Shown: one piece after another, positions 18,953 to 27,697 of the stretch
How the letters are laid out: each line of letters opens with the position of its first letter
Position numbering within the stretch: the first letter of the stretch is position 1
Notes under the pieces: model-generated
What the model was told of the DNA's origin: nothing
What the model saw: the letters and a program-made list of their open reading frames with translations, nothing else
Database searches by the model: none
Program-made: the position numbers and the translations under genes
Assembly (NCBI RefSeq): GCF_039524015.1
Contig: NZ_BAAAGF010000004.1
Span: 372,001-436,000, forward strand
Source: Gaetbulibacter_B jejuensis
Lineage (GTDB): Bacteria > Bacteroidota > Bacteroidia > Flavobacteriales > Flavobacteriaceae
DNA: 64,000 bases
Direction: 5' to 3'

Positions 18953-20698
18953 ATGACCAAAAAACAAACCAAAGCCGATATCAATTTCGAGCAGGAATTA
19001 TGGAAAGCGGCAAACGAATTACGCGGTGCAGTAGCCGAAAACCAATATAAAGATTACATCTTACCGCTCATATTTTTAAAACATGTATCAGAACGGTATC
19101 AAGGCCGCAAGGACGAGCTTGTTGAGGCATTCAAAGACGAGTCTTCCGATTACTATACAACAGATAGCGAAGAACAAAACTACATCTTAGAAGACCCAGA
19201 CGAGTACCTTTCTAAAAACACCTACATCATACCTAAAGAAGCCACATGGCAATTCCTACAGGATAATGCAGAGCAAGATAATATTAAGGTATTAGTAGAT
19301 GATGCCTTTGATGTGTTAGACGATACCTTAGCACAATACAGACCCGACCTTAAAGGTATCTTACCACGTATTTTTGTAAAAAGTCAACTCACGCCAAAGC
19401 AAGTGGCAGGTTTAATCAACCTATTAGCAAATCCTAAGCTGTCCGAAAAAGAAAATCCTGGTAGCGATATTCTAGGGCGTGTGTACGAATACTACATTGG
19501 TAAGTTTGCCATTGCCGAAGGCTCTGGTGCAGGACAATTCTTTACACCTAGTAGTATCGTTCGTCTTATGGTAGAAATGATAGAGCCTTACCAAGGGAAG
19601 ATTTTCGATAATGCTTGTGGCTCTGGTGGTATGTTCGTGCAGTCTTTAAAGTTTTTACAAGCCCATGGTGGTGATAAAAAGAACATTTCCATTTATGGGC
19701 AAGAGCGCTACGACGGTACGCTACGCCTATGTAAAATGAACCTCGCTTTACGCGATTTATCTTTTGACGTTAAGTTGGGTGATTCATTATTACAAGATAA
19801 GTTCCCAGACCTCAAGGCAGATTACATATTAGTAAATCCACCCTTTAATGTCAGCCAATGGCATCCAGAAGATTTACCAGAAAACGACCCAAGACTCTTT
19901 GGGCCAAAAGAAGAGTTTACCACAGATGGTAACGCTAACTTTATGTGGATGCAAACCTTTTGGAACCATTTAAGTGATAGAGGTACAGCAGCAGTAGTGA
20001 TGGCAAATGGCGCGATGACTTCAAATAACAAAGGCGAAAAAAACGTGCGACAGTTTATGGTAGATAACGGTATGGTAGATTGTATTGTACGGTTACCAGA
20101 CAAACTCTTTTTAACCACTGGCATTCCAGCATGTATCTTTATTCTTAGTAAAAACCGCGATGGTAAAGATGGCGAACATAGAGAGCGTTTAAACGAAGTC
20201 CTGTTTATAGACATGTCCAAGCTAGGACGTATGGAAAGCCGTAAACTACGTGTCTTTGATGAAGCAGACTTACAAAAAGCAACAGACACCTACCACGCTT
20301 GGCGTAATGTCAATACTAATCAAGATGTCACCCTTAGCACGTCATCTCGAGCGCAGTCGAGAGACGCAGGGTCTCAATACAACAACAAACCTCTTCCTAA
20401 AAACGTCACTTCGAGTGATTCGCGAGGAACGAGTGAATTGTATCGAGAAGCAAATGAGACCACAGCGTCCCAACCATACAAAAACATAGACGGCTTCTGC
20501 TACAGCGCCACTATAGACGACATAGCCAAACAAGACTATAAACTCACACCAGGCATCTACGTAGGCACAGAAGCTGTAGAAGACGATGGCATCCCGTTTG
20601 AAGACAAAATGGAAAACCTAAAAGCGCAACTACAGGAGCAATTTGCTAAAGGCAATGAGTTACAACAACAGATTTTAGAGAATTTTGAAAAGTTATGA
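18953..20698 (+). CDS. hsdM: Type I restriction-modification DNA methyltransferase subunit HsdM, with a repeat-derived insert
   Basis: A 581-residue N6-adenine methyltransferase subunit; with HsdS it methylates the type I recognition site. The N-terminal HsdM bundle covers about 1-170. SAM-binding motif I is DNACGSGG (residues 219-226) and the catalytic motif is NPPF (295-298). The C-terminal region IDGFCYSATIDDI...LTPGIYVG is typical. Between AWRN and YKNIDGF there is an insert of about 50 residues (about 463-510), rich in Ser, Arg and Thr, encoded by two REP-like palindromic repeats. The frame is preserved, and both catalytic motifs lie well upstream. The gene begins an operon; its stop overlaps the next start by 4 nt (ATGA). 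Confidence 0.93.
   Translation: MTKKQTKADINFEQELWKAANELRGAVAENQYKDYILPLIFLKHVSERYQGRKDELVEAFKDESSDYYTTDSEEQNYILEDPDEYLSKNTYIIPKEATWQFLQDNAEQDNIKVLVDDAFDVLDDTLAQYRPDLKGILPRIFVKSQLTPKQVAGLINLLANPKLSEKENPGSDILGRVYEYYIGKFAIAEGSGAGQFFTPSSIVRLMVEMIEPYQGKIFDNACGSGGMFVQSLKFLQAHGGDKKNISIYGQERYDGTLRLCKMNLALRDLSFDVKLGDSLLQDKFPDLKADYILVNPPFNVSQWHPEDLPENDPRLFGPKEEFTTDGNANFMWMQTFWNHLSDRGTAAVVMANGAMTSNNKGEKNVRQFMVDNGMVDCIVRLPDKLFLTTGIPACIFILSKNRDGKDGEHRERLNEVLFIDMSKLGRMESRKLRVFDEADLQKATDTYHAWRNVNTNQDVTLSTSSRAQSRDAGSQYNNKPLPKNVTSSDSRGTSELYREANETTASQPYKNIDGFCYSATIDDIAKQDYKLTPGIYVGTEAVEDDGIPFEDKMENLKAQLQEQFAKGNELQQQILENFEKL
20341..20450. repeat. Two REP-like palindromic elements inside hsdM
   Basis: Element A (20341-20375) begins GTCATCTCGAGCGCAGTCGA and folds as TCTCGA/TCGAGA around GCGCAG. 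Element B (20404-20450) begins GTCACTTCGAGTGATTCGCG and ends in TATCGAGAAG. Both resemble intergenic repeats common in flavobacterial genomes. The GAGCGCAGTCGA core of element A recurs in the intergenic element at 52813-52838. Here they are translated as part of HsdM. Confidence 0.75.
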
Positions 20699-23025
20699 AG
20701 CAAGATTTTACAAAAAATTATGAAAGGTGGATTGATGGATTAACTAAAGACCAATTTGATTCATTAATGAAAGTTTTTATCAAAGAGTATTGGGATGTTG
20801 AGACAGTTGTAATCACCGATGGAAAAGGCGATGGAGGTATTGATGTGAAAATATTCGAAGATAAAAGGAACAAGAAAATTCCACTACAAATAACAATTGA
20901 TAAAAACGTTTATACTAAACTGGAAAAGGATTTAGTGAAAATTGAAAAGTTAATTCTAGACAATGATTATTCAGACAATTTTTACTTTTTTTATTCTCAT
21001 GGAGCTGCTGAAGCAAAAGTAATAGAGTTAAAAGATACGGCTCGAATTAGGCATTCAATTAACCTAGAGTTATTTGATAATAAAAGAATAGCAGCTCATA
21101 TTGAAAAGCCAAGCTTTGTATTTACAAGAGAAATGTTGAGACATTTGTTAGGTGAATTTGTGAGAGATGAAGACGAATATTTTGATGAAAGCCAAAAACT
21201 TTACTATGATTATTTATCCTATGCTGATGGCTCCAACCAATTGAAAGAGTCTTTTATAAAATCTTTTGTACTTAACTACCTATATGAAAGTGAGGAATAT
21301 AGAAGCAAATTAAACGGTATAACTGATCAAATAAATCGCGAATTCAATATTAATGTTACACAAGATTATTGTTCTCGATTACTTAAAGAGCTTTTTGAAA
21401 AAGGAAAAATCACAAAATGTGATGATGGTTTGGTGCATCTCTCAAAAGATGAGATAACAAATATTAAGAGTATTAAGGAAGATTCAAGTTTGTTGGAAGG
21501 TGAATTTCTTAGTTTACTTCAAGAGAAAATAAACAAGTTTGATTCAAATTTAGAAATAAGAGACGTAGTAAATCATTTGAAAAAGATTTATGAAAGTAGT
21601 AATAAAATTGACTTTTTAGAAATAAGTGATAGCATAGAAGAATCTAATATTAGTGAAACAGTCTCACAATTTCATAATTATGTGAAAAATTGTTTCAATT
21701 CAGGTAATGCTTACAAAGAATTTATTAATGAGGTATTTCAATTGTGTTCTGAAAATACTTATATAATCAATTTATCAGCTGGTAATCTCTATAAGAATTT
21801 AATGGACAATCCAGAGTTTTCCGTATACACTAGAAGAAGCAATAAAGAAGTATTTATAGACACACCTGTTTTAATATACCTCTTTTTACAAATGAGTGAA
21901 AATAATTTTCGATATGATAATTATAGATTCAAAGTGACAACAGAATTAAATAGTATAATTCAAAAGAATGATAATTATATTAATTTTAATACTACACAAT
22001 TATATATAACTGAACTTGCTGATCATATAGCAAGGGCTATAAAACTTATAGAACTTGATAATTTAGGAATTTTTGATATTCTTGGTGGTTCCAACAATGA
22101 AATAGTTAATCTATATGAAGCGGCTAAAAAGGAAGCTCAATTTGAGGAAGGACTTAAAGAATTTATTGAATCATATGGAATATCTATAGATAGAGTTGAT
22201 GCTGAAGATGATAATGAATATTTAAATCAATATTTAACTAAATTATTTAAGGACAATTATGTTAAAATTGACGATGTTCCACCTTATAACAAAAATTATC
22301 AAACGAAAAAAGACTATGATAGAATAGAAAAAACATTGGCTGATGTGTATTCTCGTTATGATATTGATAGAAAACCACGTTCGCTTCTATTTGATGCATT
22401 ACTTGTTGAACATATTAATGAATTTCAAGATGAACTGATTGATCCGACTATTATAACATGGGATAAGTCTTTTCAATTTTTCAGAAAGGAGTTTCATCCA
22501 AAAAATCCAAATTTCAAATATTGGCATCTATTCACACCAGGAAAATTTATTGACCATTTATCACTTTTGCAATTTAAAATAAACGGTTCAGTAATTTCTA
22601 AAGAAATTTTGGCCCTTATAGAAACTGAATACGACGTTGTTGAAGGGATTAGGAAGTTGAGTGATGTTCTTTCATCTATAGTCGATTTGAAATCTGCGTC
22701 TGGGGTAAAACTTTCAAAAGGATTAGCTGATATGAGAGAAACTTACATTTATCAAATAAATAAAGAACAGAACATTAAAATAGATAATAAAGAGACTCAA
22801 CCAATTGACAACGTATTTTTAAATGTTGTTGATTATTATTATGACAAGGAAGGTGTATATGGCTTTAATGATTTACATAAAGTTTTAAGTATTGATAATG
22901 TTGTCCAAGAGTTTCTAAAATTAATTCAGACCGAAGCTGATTATTTCATCAAGTATAATAAATACTCAAGTAATTATAAAAGTAAGTTTGATGAAGTTAT
23001 TTCTAAAAATATAGACCAAGCCTAA
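20695..23025 (+). CDS. Putative multidomain nuclease (Mrr-like, winged-helix, PIN-like) nested in a type I RM operon
   Basis: A 776-residue protein I cannot assign to a named family. Visible parts: residues 1-150 resemble an Mrr/PD-(D/E)XK fold, with KGDGGIDVK (D46, D50) followed by the strand PLQITIDK, where the usual Q-x-K reads Q65-I-T67, so the standard Lys is absent unless K70 substitutes. Residues about 200-255 look like a winged helix (NREFNINVTQDYCSRLLKEL, then a short wing). Residues about 385-600 look PIN-like: FIDTPVLIYLF (D389), TELADHI (E440), LLFDALLVEH (D567) and ITWDKSF (D590), giving the acidic D-E-D-D pattern of PIN ribonucleases. The rest is helical. It overlaps hsdM by 4 nt and hsdS by 1 nt, so it is translationally embedded in the operon. 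Likely a defence or self-limiting accessory; activity is inferred. Confidence 0.6.
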   Translation: MKQDFTKNYERWIDGLTKDQFDSLMKVFIKEYWDVETVVITDGKGDGGIDVKIFEDKRNKKIPLQITIDKNVYTKLEKDLVKIEKLILDNDYSDNFYFFYSHGAAEAKVIELKDTARIRHSINLELFDNKRIAAHIEKPSFVFTREMLRHLLGEFVRDEDEYFDESQKLYYDYLSYADGSNQLKESFIKSFVLNYLYESEEYRSKLNGITDQINREFNINVTQDYCSRLLKELFEKGKITKCDDGLVHLSKDEITNIKSIKEDSSLLEGEFLSLLQEKINKFDSNLEIRDVVNHLKKIYESSNKIDFLEISDSIEESNISETVSQFHNYVKNCFNSGNAYKEFINEVFQLCSENTYIINLSAGNLYKNLMDNPEFSVYTRRSNKEVFIDTPVLIYLFLQMSENNFRYDNYRFKVTTELNSIIQKNDNYINFNTTQLYITELADHIARAIKLIELDNLGIFDILGGSNNEIVNLYEAAKKEAQFEEGLKEFIESYGISIDRVDAEDDNEYLNQYLTKLFKDNYVKIDDVPPYNKNYQTKKDYDRIEKTLADVYSRYDIDRKPRSLLFDALLVEHINEFQDELIDPTIITWDKSFQFFRKEFHPKNPNFKYWHLFTPGKFIDHLSLLQFKINGSVISKEILALIETEYDVVEGIRKLSDVLSSIVDLKSASGVKLSKGLADMRETYIYQINKEQNIKIDNKETQPIDNVFLNVVDYYYDKEGVYGFNDLHKVLSIDNVVQEFLKLIQTEADYFIKYNKYSSNYKSKFDEVISKNIDQA

Positions 23026-24353
23026 TGCCCAATAACTGGAAAACATATAAACTCGGAGACATTGCAGAAAATGTTTCAAGAAGATTTGATTTTGACAAAT
23101 ATGAAAAAGCCGTTTTCATAAATACTGGAGATGTTTTAGAAGGTAAGTTTTTACATAATGAAATAAAAGATGGAGATGGATTACCTGGACAAGCAAAAAA
23201 AGCAATTCAAAAAGGCGATATTTTATTTAGTGAGATAAGACCTAAAAACAAAAGATATGCCTTAGTTGATTTTGAAGCTAATAATTATGTTGTTTCTACT
23301 AAGTTTATGGTTATAGTATCGGATAATTTAAAAGTTGATGAGAAATACTTTTTACAATTGCTAACATCAAATCAAAAGCTTGCTGAATTGCAGATGATTG
23401 CAGAAGGACGCTCAGGAACTTTTCCTCAAATTACGTTTGATGCAATTTCTCATATAGAATTCAACCTACCACCACTACCTGAACAAAAAGCCATAGCCAA
23501 CATCCTATCAGCAATAGACGACAAAATAGAAAACAATCTAGCCATAAACAAAACCTTAGAAGACATGGCAATGGCACTTTACAAACATTGGTTTGTAGAT
23601 TTCGGACCATTCCAAGATGGTGAGTTTATCGATAGCGAACTCGGACCCATTCCTAAAGGTTGGGAAGTGAGAAAAATTAAAGATTTTGTAAATCATCAAA
23701 AAGGTTTTGCATTTAAATCAAAATGGTATCAAGAAAAAGGTAAATTAGTGGTTAGAGTTAGTGATACAACTCATAATTCTATAAATGTTGAATCTTGTAA
23801 TAAAATCTCATACGAATTAGCTTCAAAACATGATGATTATTCTTTAGATGTTGATGATGTTATTATTGCTACAGTTGGTTCTTGGCCACCAAATTATTCT
23901 TCGGTTGTTGGCAAAGTTGTTCGTGTACCTATTACAGCTGAAGGAGGTTTGCTAAATCAAAATGCTGTTAGATTAAAAATGAATATTGCTAATGAAAAGT
24001 ATCAAAGCTTATTATATTGTATTTTAAAGGATAATAGGTTTTTAAATTATATAGTAAATAGTGCTCAAGGTAGCGCTAGTCAAGCTAGTATTAAATTAGT
24101 AGATATTTTTAATTATTCAATTCCATTTGGAGGAAGGAAAATTATAAAAGAATTTTCGAGTTTAATTGCTTCAAAATTTGCCCAACAAAATGCAATTGCA
24201 TTGGAAAACCAATCCCTAACCCAACTTCGCGATACACTATTACCAAAACTCATTAGTGGTGAGGTACGGTTAAAGGAGTTTAAAGAACAAATTGAGTCCG
24301 TCATTGTGAGTAAGGAACGAACGACACAAAAAAAGACGTCATTGCGAACGTAG
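23025..24353 (+). CDS. hsdS: Type I restriction-modification specificity subunit HsdS
   Basis: A 442-residue DNA-recognition subunit with the usual two half-subunits. TRD1 covers about 1-150. The central conserved helix follows (LPPLPEQKAIANILSAIDDK ... ALYKHWFVDFGPF, about 150-200). TRD2 begins at GPIPKGWEVRKIKDF (about 210) and runs to about 370, followed by the distal helix ending LLPKLISGEVRL. The two TRDs define the two halves of a bipartite target, which cannot be read from sequence. The start overlaps the previous stop (TAATG). The last 18 or so residues (after KEQIES) are encoded by a REP-like repeat pair and are not expected in the family, so the original stop was probably lost when the repeats arrived. 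Confidence 0.92.
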   Translation: MPNNWKTYKLGDIAENVSRRFDFDKYEKAVFINTGDVLEGKFLHNEIKDGDGLPGQAKKAIQKGDILFSEIRPKNKRYALVDFEANNYVVSTKFMVIVSDNLKVDEKYFLQLLTSNQKLAELQMIAEGRSGTFPQITFDAISHIEFNLPPLPEQKAIANILSAIDDKIENNLAINKTLEDMAMALYKHWFVDFGPFQDGEFIDSELGPIPKGWEVRKIKDFVNHQKGFAFKSKWYQEKGKLVVRVSDTTHNSINVESCNKISYELASKHDDYSLDVDDVIIATVGSWPPNYSSVVGKVVRVPITAEGGLLNQNAVRLKMNIANEKYQSLLYCILKDNRFLNYIVNSAQGSASQASIKLVDIFNYSIPFGGRKIIKEFSSLIASKFAQQNAIALENQSLTQLRDTLLPKLISGEVRLKEFKEQIESVIVSKERTTQKKTSLRT

Positions 24354-24366
24354 TGAAGCAATCTCA
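24300..24366. repeat. REP-like repeat pair at the 3' end of hsdS
   Basis: Two related units lie in direct succession: GTCATTGTGAGTAAGGAACG (from 24300) and GTCATTGCGAACGTAGTGAA followed by GCAATCTC (24339-24366). The GTCATTGCGA...GAAGCAATCTC pattern is widespread in Bacteroidota intergenic DNA. The first unit and half of the second are translated as the HsdS tail; the hsdS stop TAG lies within the second. Confidence 0.7.
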
Positions 24367-24393
24367 TAAAGTAAAGAACAAACAATAAATACT

Positions 24394-24549
24394 ATGGAAT
24401 ATAAAATATTAAGTTTTATCTCAGAATTCGATTTAGTAGAGGCAGTCAATTCAGATATTAAAAAGGGATGGCTACCTCAAGGTGGTGTGTCTCATGCCAG
24501 AACACACGGTATTAGCAATTACTATATGCAAGCTATGATTAAAGAATAA
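24394..24549 (+). CDS. Small DUF1737-like protein
   Basis: A 51-residue ORF not large enough for most gene callers: starts MEYKILSF, contains the motif KKGWLPQGGVS near residues 24-34 and ends YYMQAMIKE. The pattern (YK.....L...V...I..GW.PQGG.......YYQAM) matches the DUF1737 family of tiny proteins of unknown role. It lies between hsdS and hsdR on the same strand, 40 bp past the hsdS stop. Whether it serves the restriction system or is a passenger is unknown. Confidence 0.65.
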   Translation: MEYKILSFISEFDLVEAVNSDIKKGWLPQGGVSHARTHGISNYYMQAMIKE

Positions 24550-24559
24550 CTTAATAAGA

Positions 24560-24577
24560 TTCCTGCTTTCGCAGGAA
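24560..24577. repeat. Short REP-like hairpin upstream of hsdR, copy 1
   Basis: TTCCTGC, loop TTTC, GCAGGAA: a perfect 7-bp stem. The same stem recurs at 24621-24638, bracketing the duplicated hsdR start sequence. There is no T tract, so it is not a classical terminator. Confidence 0.7.
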
Positions 24578-24583
24578 ATTGAT

Positions 24584-24682
24584 ATGACCACAGAAGCAAC
24601 TATAGAACAAGCCACCAAACTTCCTGCGAAGGCAGGAATCTCTATAAATACAATGCTATGGCATAAAAACATTTTGGTATGA
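24584..24682 (+). pseudogene. 32-codon mini-ORF duplicating the HsdR N-terminus, overlapping hsdR
   Basis: This ORF encodes MTTEATIEQAT, exactly the first 11 residues of HsdR, then continues as KLPAKAGIS from the embedded hairpin repeat and ends in a TGA that overlaps the hsdR ATG (ATGA). Compared with the real hsdR start, seven codons differ and every difference is at the third position. It could be a remnant of a divergent hsdR allele left by recombination, or a short leader peptide coupled to hsdR translation. The sequence alone does not decide. Confidence 0.55.
24621..24638. repeat. Short REP-like hairpin upstream of hsdR, copy 2
   Basis: TTCCTGC, loop GAAG, GCAGGAA. Same stem as the hairpin at 24560-24577. 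It begins right after the duplicated hsdR start codons and is read through by the mini-ORF. Confidence 0.7.
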
Positions 24683-27681
24683 CAACTGAGGCTACAATTG
24701 AACAAGCAACCATAGACTGGTTAGAAGACCTAGGCTATACGCACAAAGACGGTACAGCCATAGCGCACCATCCTAAAGACGTCGTGCTAAAGGACGAGCT
24801 GTTGGCATTTATTCAAAAAACATATCCGCAATTACCAGCAGATATACAAGCCTTAGCGGTGGCGGAGTTTACCAACAACGTAGGTGTAGATCTAGACCAT
24901 CGTAACCGTAGCTTCCATTTAAAGTGTACTAAAGGCATAGATCTTAATTACGAGTATGCACAGGGCAATGAAAAAGCAGTACACGTCTATCCTATGGATT
25001 TTAACAACCCAGAAAACAATAGTTTTTGGGCAGTCAATCAGTTCAGTATTACAGGCAAAAACAAACGCAGACCAGATATTATCATCTATATTAACGGTTT
25101 ACCATTAGTATTGTTTGAACTTAAAAATTGGTACAACGAAAACACCAACCTCAAAGAAGCACACAACCAAATAGAACATTACAAAAAAGACATTCCGCAG
25201 TTGTTTGAGTACAACGCACTCACAGTAATTAGTGACGGTAACGAGGCACAACACGGTATGTTTAGTAGTGGTATGGAGTGGTTCGCCCCTTGGAAAAGCA
25301 TTACAGGTAAAGACACCGTTGGAGAAGACGATTTTCAAATGCATACCTTATTATTTGGTTTGTTTCCCAAAGAGCGTTTACTCAACTACATTAAAAACTT
25401 CATCTTTCATGAAGATCATAACGGGTTGCTTATTAAAAAAGGTGCTAAATACCACCAGTTTTTTGGGGTGAATTTTGCGGTAGAAGCCGCAAAAAAATCG
25501 GTACTTCCGTTTGGTGATGGTCGTATAGGTGTTATTTGGCACACACAAGGATCAGGTAAAAGTATCTCTATGGCAATCTACACAGGTATTTTGCGCAGTT
25601 TACCAGAGTTGAAAAATCCAACTATTGTGGTTCAGGTAGACCGTAGCGATTTAGATATGCAACTCTACGAGAACTTTGTTTTGGCTAAAGATTTGGTAGG
25701 CGATGTATACCATGCCGAAAGTACAGACGATTTACGCAAATTGCTGTCCGCTGGTGCTGGTGGCGTCATTTTTACAACTATTGAGAAATTCCGTCTAAAG
25801 CAAACTACAGATGAGGCTTTAGGTGAACTAGAACATCCTATTCTATCAGAGCGCGAAAATATTATCGTTATGGCAGACGAGGCACACCGTACACAATACG
25901 GTTTGCTAGATGGATTTGCTTCTAACTTACGTAAAGCTTTACCAAATGCGTCCTTTATTGGATTTACAGGAACACCTGTAGATTCTAAAGATGCCGATAC
26001 AGAAGAGGTGTTTGGTAATGTCATTCACACCTACGACATTAAACAAGCGGTTGAAGATAAAGCCACCGTAAATATTTATTACGAACCACGTTTAGCAAAA
26101 TTACATTTATGGAATGAAGCTATAGACGATGATGTAGATGCCATAACTAATGATGAAGAAGATACAGGCAATTTAAAATGGGCAGCTATTGAAGATGCAG
26201 CAGGTAGCGAAGACCGTGTGAATAAAATAGCTAAAGACATTTTGCACCACTTTACCAAACGTATAGAAACCTTAGACGGAAAAGCGATGGTGGTGTGCAT
26301 GAGTCGTCGTAACTGTGTGAAAATGTATAATGCCTTAACCGCTTTAGAGGATTGTCCTGAAGTGGCTGTGGTAATGACAGGGAATATCTCAAAAGACCCA
26401 ATCGACTGGAACGAACATATAAGAACAAAAGACGCACAAGAAGCCTTAAAGAAACGCTTTAGAAAAGTAGACGACCCATTGAAAATCGTCATCGTGCGCG
26501 ATATGTGGCTCACAGGTTTTGATGCCCCTTGTGTGCATACCATGTATGTAGATAAGATTATGAAAGGGCATAACTTAATGCAAGCCATTACAAGAACCAA
26601 CCGTGTATTTAAAGACAAAGAAAACGGTGTTATTGTAGATTATATAGGTATTGGCGATAACTTAAAAACAGCAACCGATAAATATACAGATGGTGGTGGT
26701 AAAGGAAAGCCAACCATTGATATGGAACAGGCTTTGGAATTGTTTTTTAATCAAGTTGAAGTGTGTAAGTCAATGTTACCTGAAACCGTTGACTATAGCA
26801 ATTGGAAAGCCTTACGTGAAGCAGATAAAGTGTTGTTGGTTAAAAGTGGAGTCAATCATTTAGTAAAGTATGACGAAGATGCCAACAATTTTATGAAAGC
26901 CGAAAAGAAGTTGTCTGGGTTACTATCTATTGTAAAAAGCCAATCATTTATTCAAGAATTTGCAGTTGATGTCTTGTATATGCAACACGTTTCTAAAGCA
27001 ATAAGAAATGCTAAATCTGTAAAATCGAATAGGAGCGAGCAAAAACAACAAATTAAGGAATTAATCAGTCAAAGTATCGATTCCGAAGATATTGTAGATG
27101 TGTTTGCGATGGCAGGAATTGAAAAACCAGACATTTCCATTTTAGATGAAACCTTTCTATTAGGTGCTAAAAAAGAAAAAGATGGTAATGCTTTAAAAAT
27201 TGAAATCATCAAAAACATTCTTAAAGATGAAATCAAACTAAGGCTGCACAAAAACATAAAGAAATACACTTCACTAAAAGAAGAGTTAGAAAAGGTAATT
27301 GATAAATACCATAACAATGCTTTAGACAGTTACGCTACGATTGCTGAGTTGGTAGAGCGCGCACAAGAGCTACAACAAGACGATAAACGTACAGATGAGT
27401 TAGGTTTATCTGAAGAAGAATTGGCTTTTTACGATATTCTAGCAGCAAAGCAAGATATTATCAAAGAAAAAGGACCGATGCAAGATATTGTGCATGCTGT
27501 AGTAAAGGCTGTAAAATCCAATTTGCAACTCGATTGGACAAAAAAAGAAAACGCTAAAGCTGCCATTCGCTTAGCGGTAAAAAAAGAATTAAGAGGAAAA
27601 GTATCAATTTCAAAACTAAACGACATACTCGCTGAAATCATGCAACAAGCCGAAGGGCAGTTTAGTGATTGGAGTGCTTAA
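24679..27681 (+). CDS. hsdR: Type I restriction endonuclease subunit HsdR
   Basis: A 1000-residue translocase and nuclease subunit that cleaves DNA lacking the host methylation. The N-terminal PD-(D/E)XK nuclease has D133, then E147-L-K149 in RPDIIIYINGLPLVLFELK. The SF2 translocase has Walker A QGSGKS (K294), DEAH at 400-403, GFTGTP near 433 and the motif VI-like ITRTNRVF near 640. The C-terminal helical region (about 800-1000) should contact the methylase core. Length and motif order are normal, and no truncation is seen. The start overlaps a mini-ORF that repeats its first 11 codons, so translation may be coupled. With hsdM and hsdS the system looks complete. Confidence 0.94.
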   Translation: MTTEATIEQATIDWLEDLGYTHKDGTAIAHHPKDVVLKDELLAFIQKTYPQLPADIQALAVAEFTNNVGVDLDHRNRSFHLKCTKGIDLNYEYAQGNEKAVHVYPMDFNNPENNSFWAVNQFSITGKNKRRPDIIIYINGLPLVLFELKNWYNENTNLKEAHNQIEHYKKDIPQLFEYNALTVISDGNEAQHGMFSSGMEWFAPWKSITGKDTVGEDDFQMHTLLFGLFPKERLLNYIKNFIFHEDHNGLLIKKGAKYHQFFGVNFAVEAAKKSVLPFGDGRIGVIWHTQGSGKSISMAIYTGILRSLPELKNPTIVVQVDRSDLDMQLYENFVLAKDLVGDVYHAESTDDLRKLLSAGAGGVIFTTIEKFRLKQTTDEALGELEHPILSERENIIVMADEAHRTQYGLLDGFASNLRKALPNASFIGFTGTPVDSKDADTEEVFGNVIHTYDIKQAVEDKATVNIYYEPRLAKLHLWNEAIDDDVDAITNDEEDTGNLKWAAIEDAAGSEDRVNKIAKDILHHFTKRIETLDGKAMVVCMSRRNCVKMYNALTALEDCPEVAVVMTGNISKDPIDWNEHIRTKDAQEALKKRFRKVDDPLKIVIVRDMWLTGFDAPCVHTMYVDKIMKGHNLMQAITRTNRVFKDKENGVIVDYIGIGDNLKTATDKYTDGGGKGKPTIDMEQALELFFNQVEVCKSMLPETVDYSNWKALREADKVLLVKSGVNHLVKYDEDANNFMKAEKKLSGLLSIVKSQSFIQEFAVDVLYMQHVSKAIRNAKSVKSNRSEQKQQIKELISQSIDSEDIVDVFAMAGIEKPDISILDETFLLGAKKEKDGNALKIEIIKNILKDEIKLRLHKNIKKYTSLKEELEKVIDKYHNNALDSYATIAELVERAQELQQDDKRTDELGLSEEELAFYDILAAKQDIIKEKGPMQDIVHAVVKAVKSNLQLDWTKKENAKAAIRLAVKKELRGKVSISKLNDILAEIMQQAEGQFSDWSA

Positions 27682-27697
27682 AAGGGCTATATAATTT

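Noticed and set aside
18775..19050. Plus-strand ORF of 91 codons overlapping the hsdM start
   Set aside because: It has no recognisable protein features, lacks an ATG at its start and overlaps the well-supported hsdM frame.
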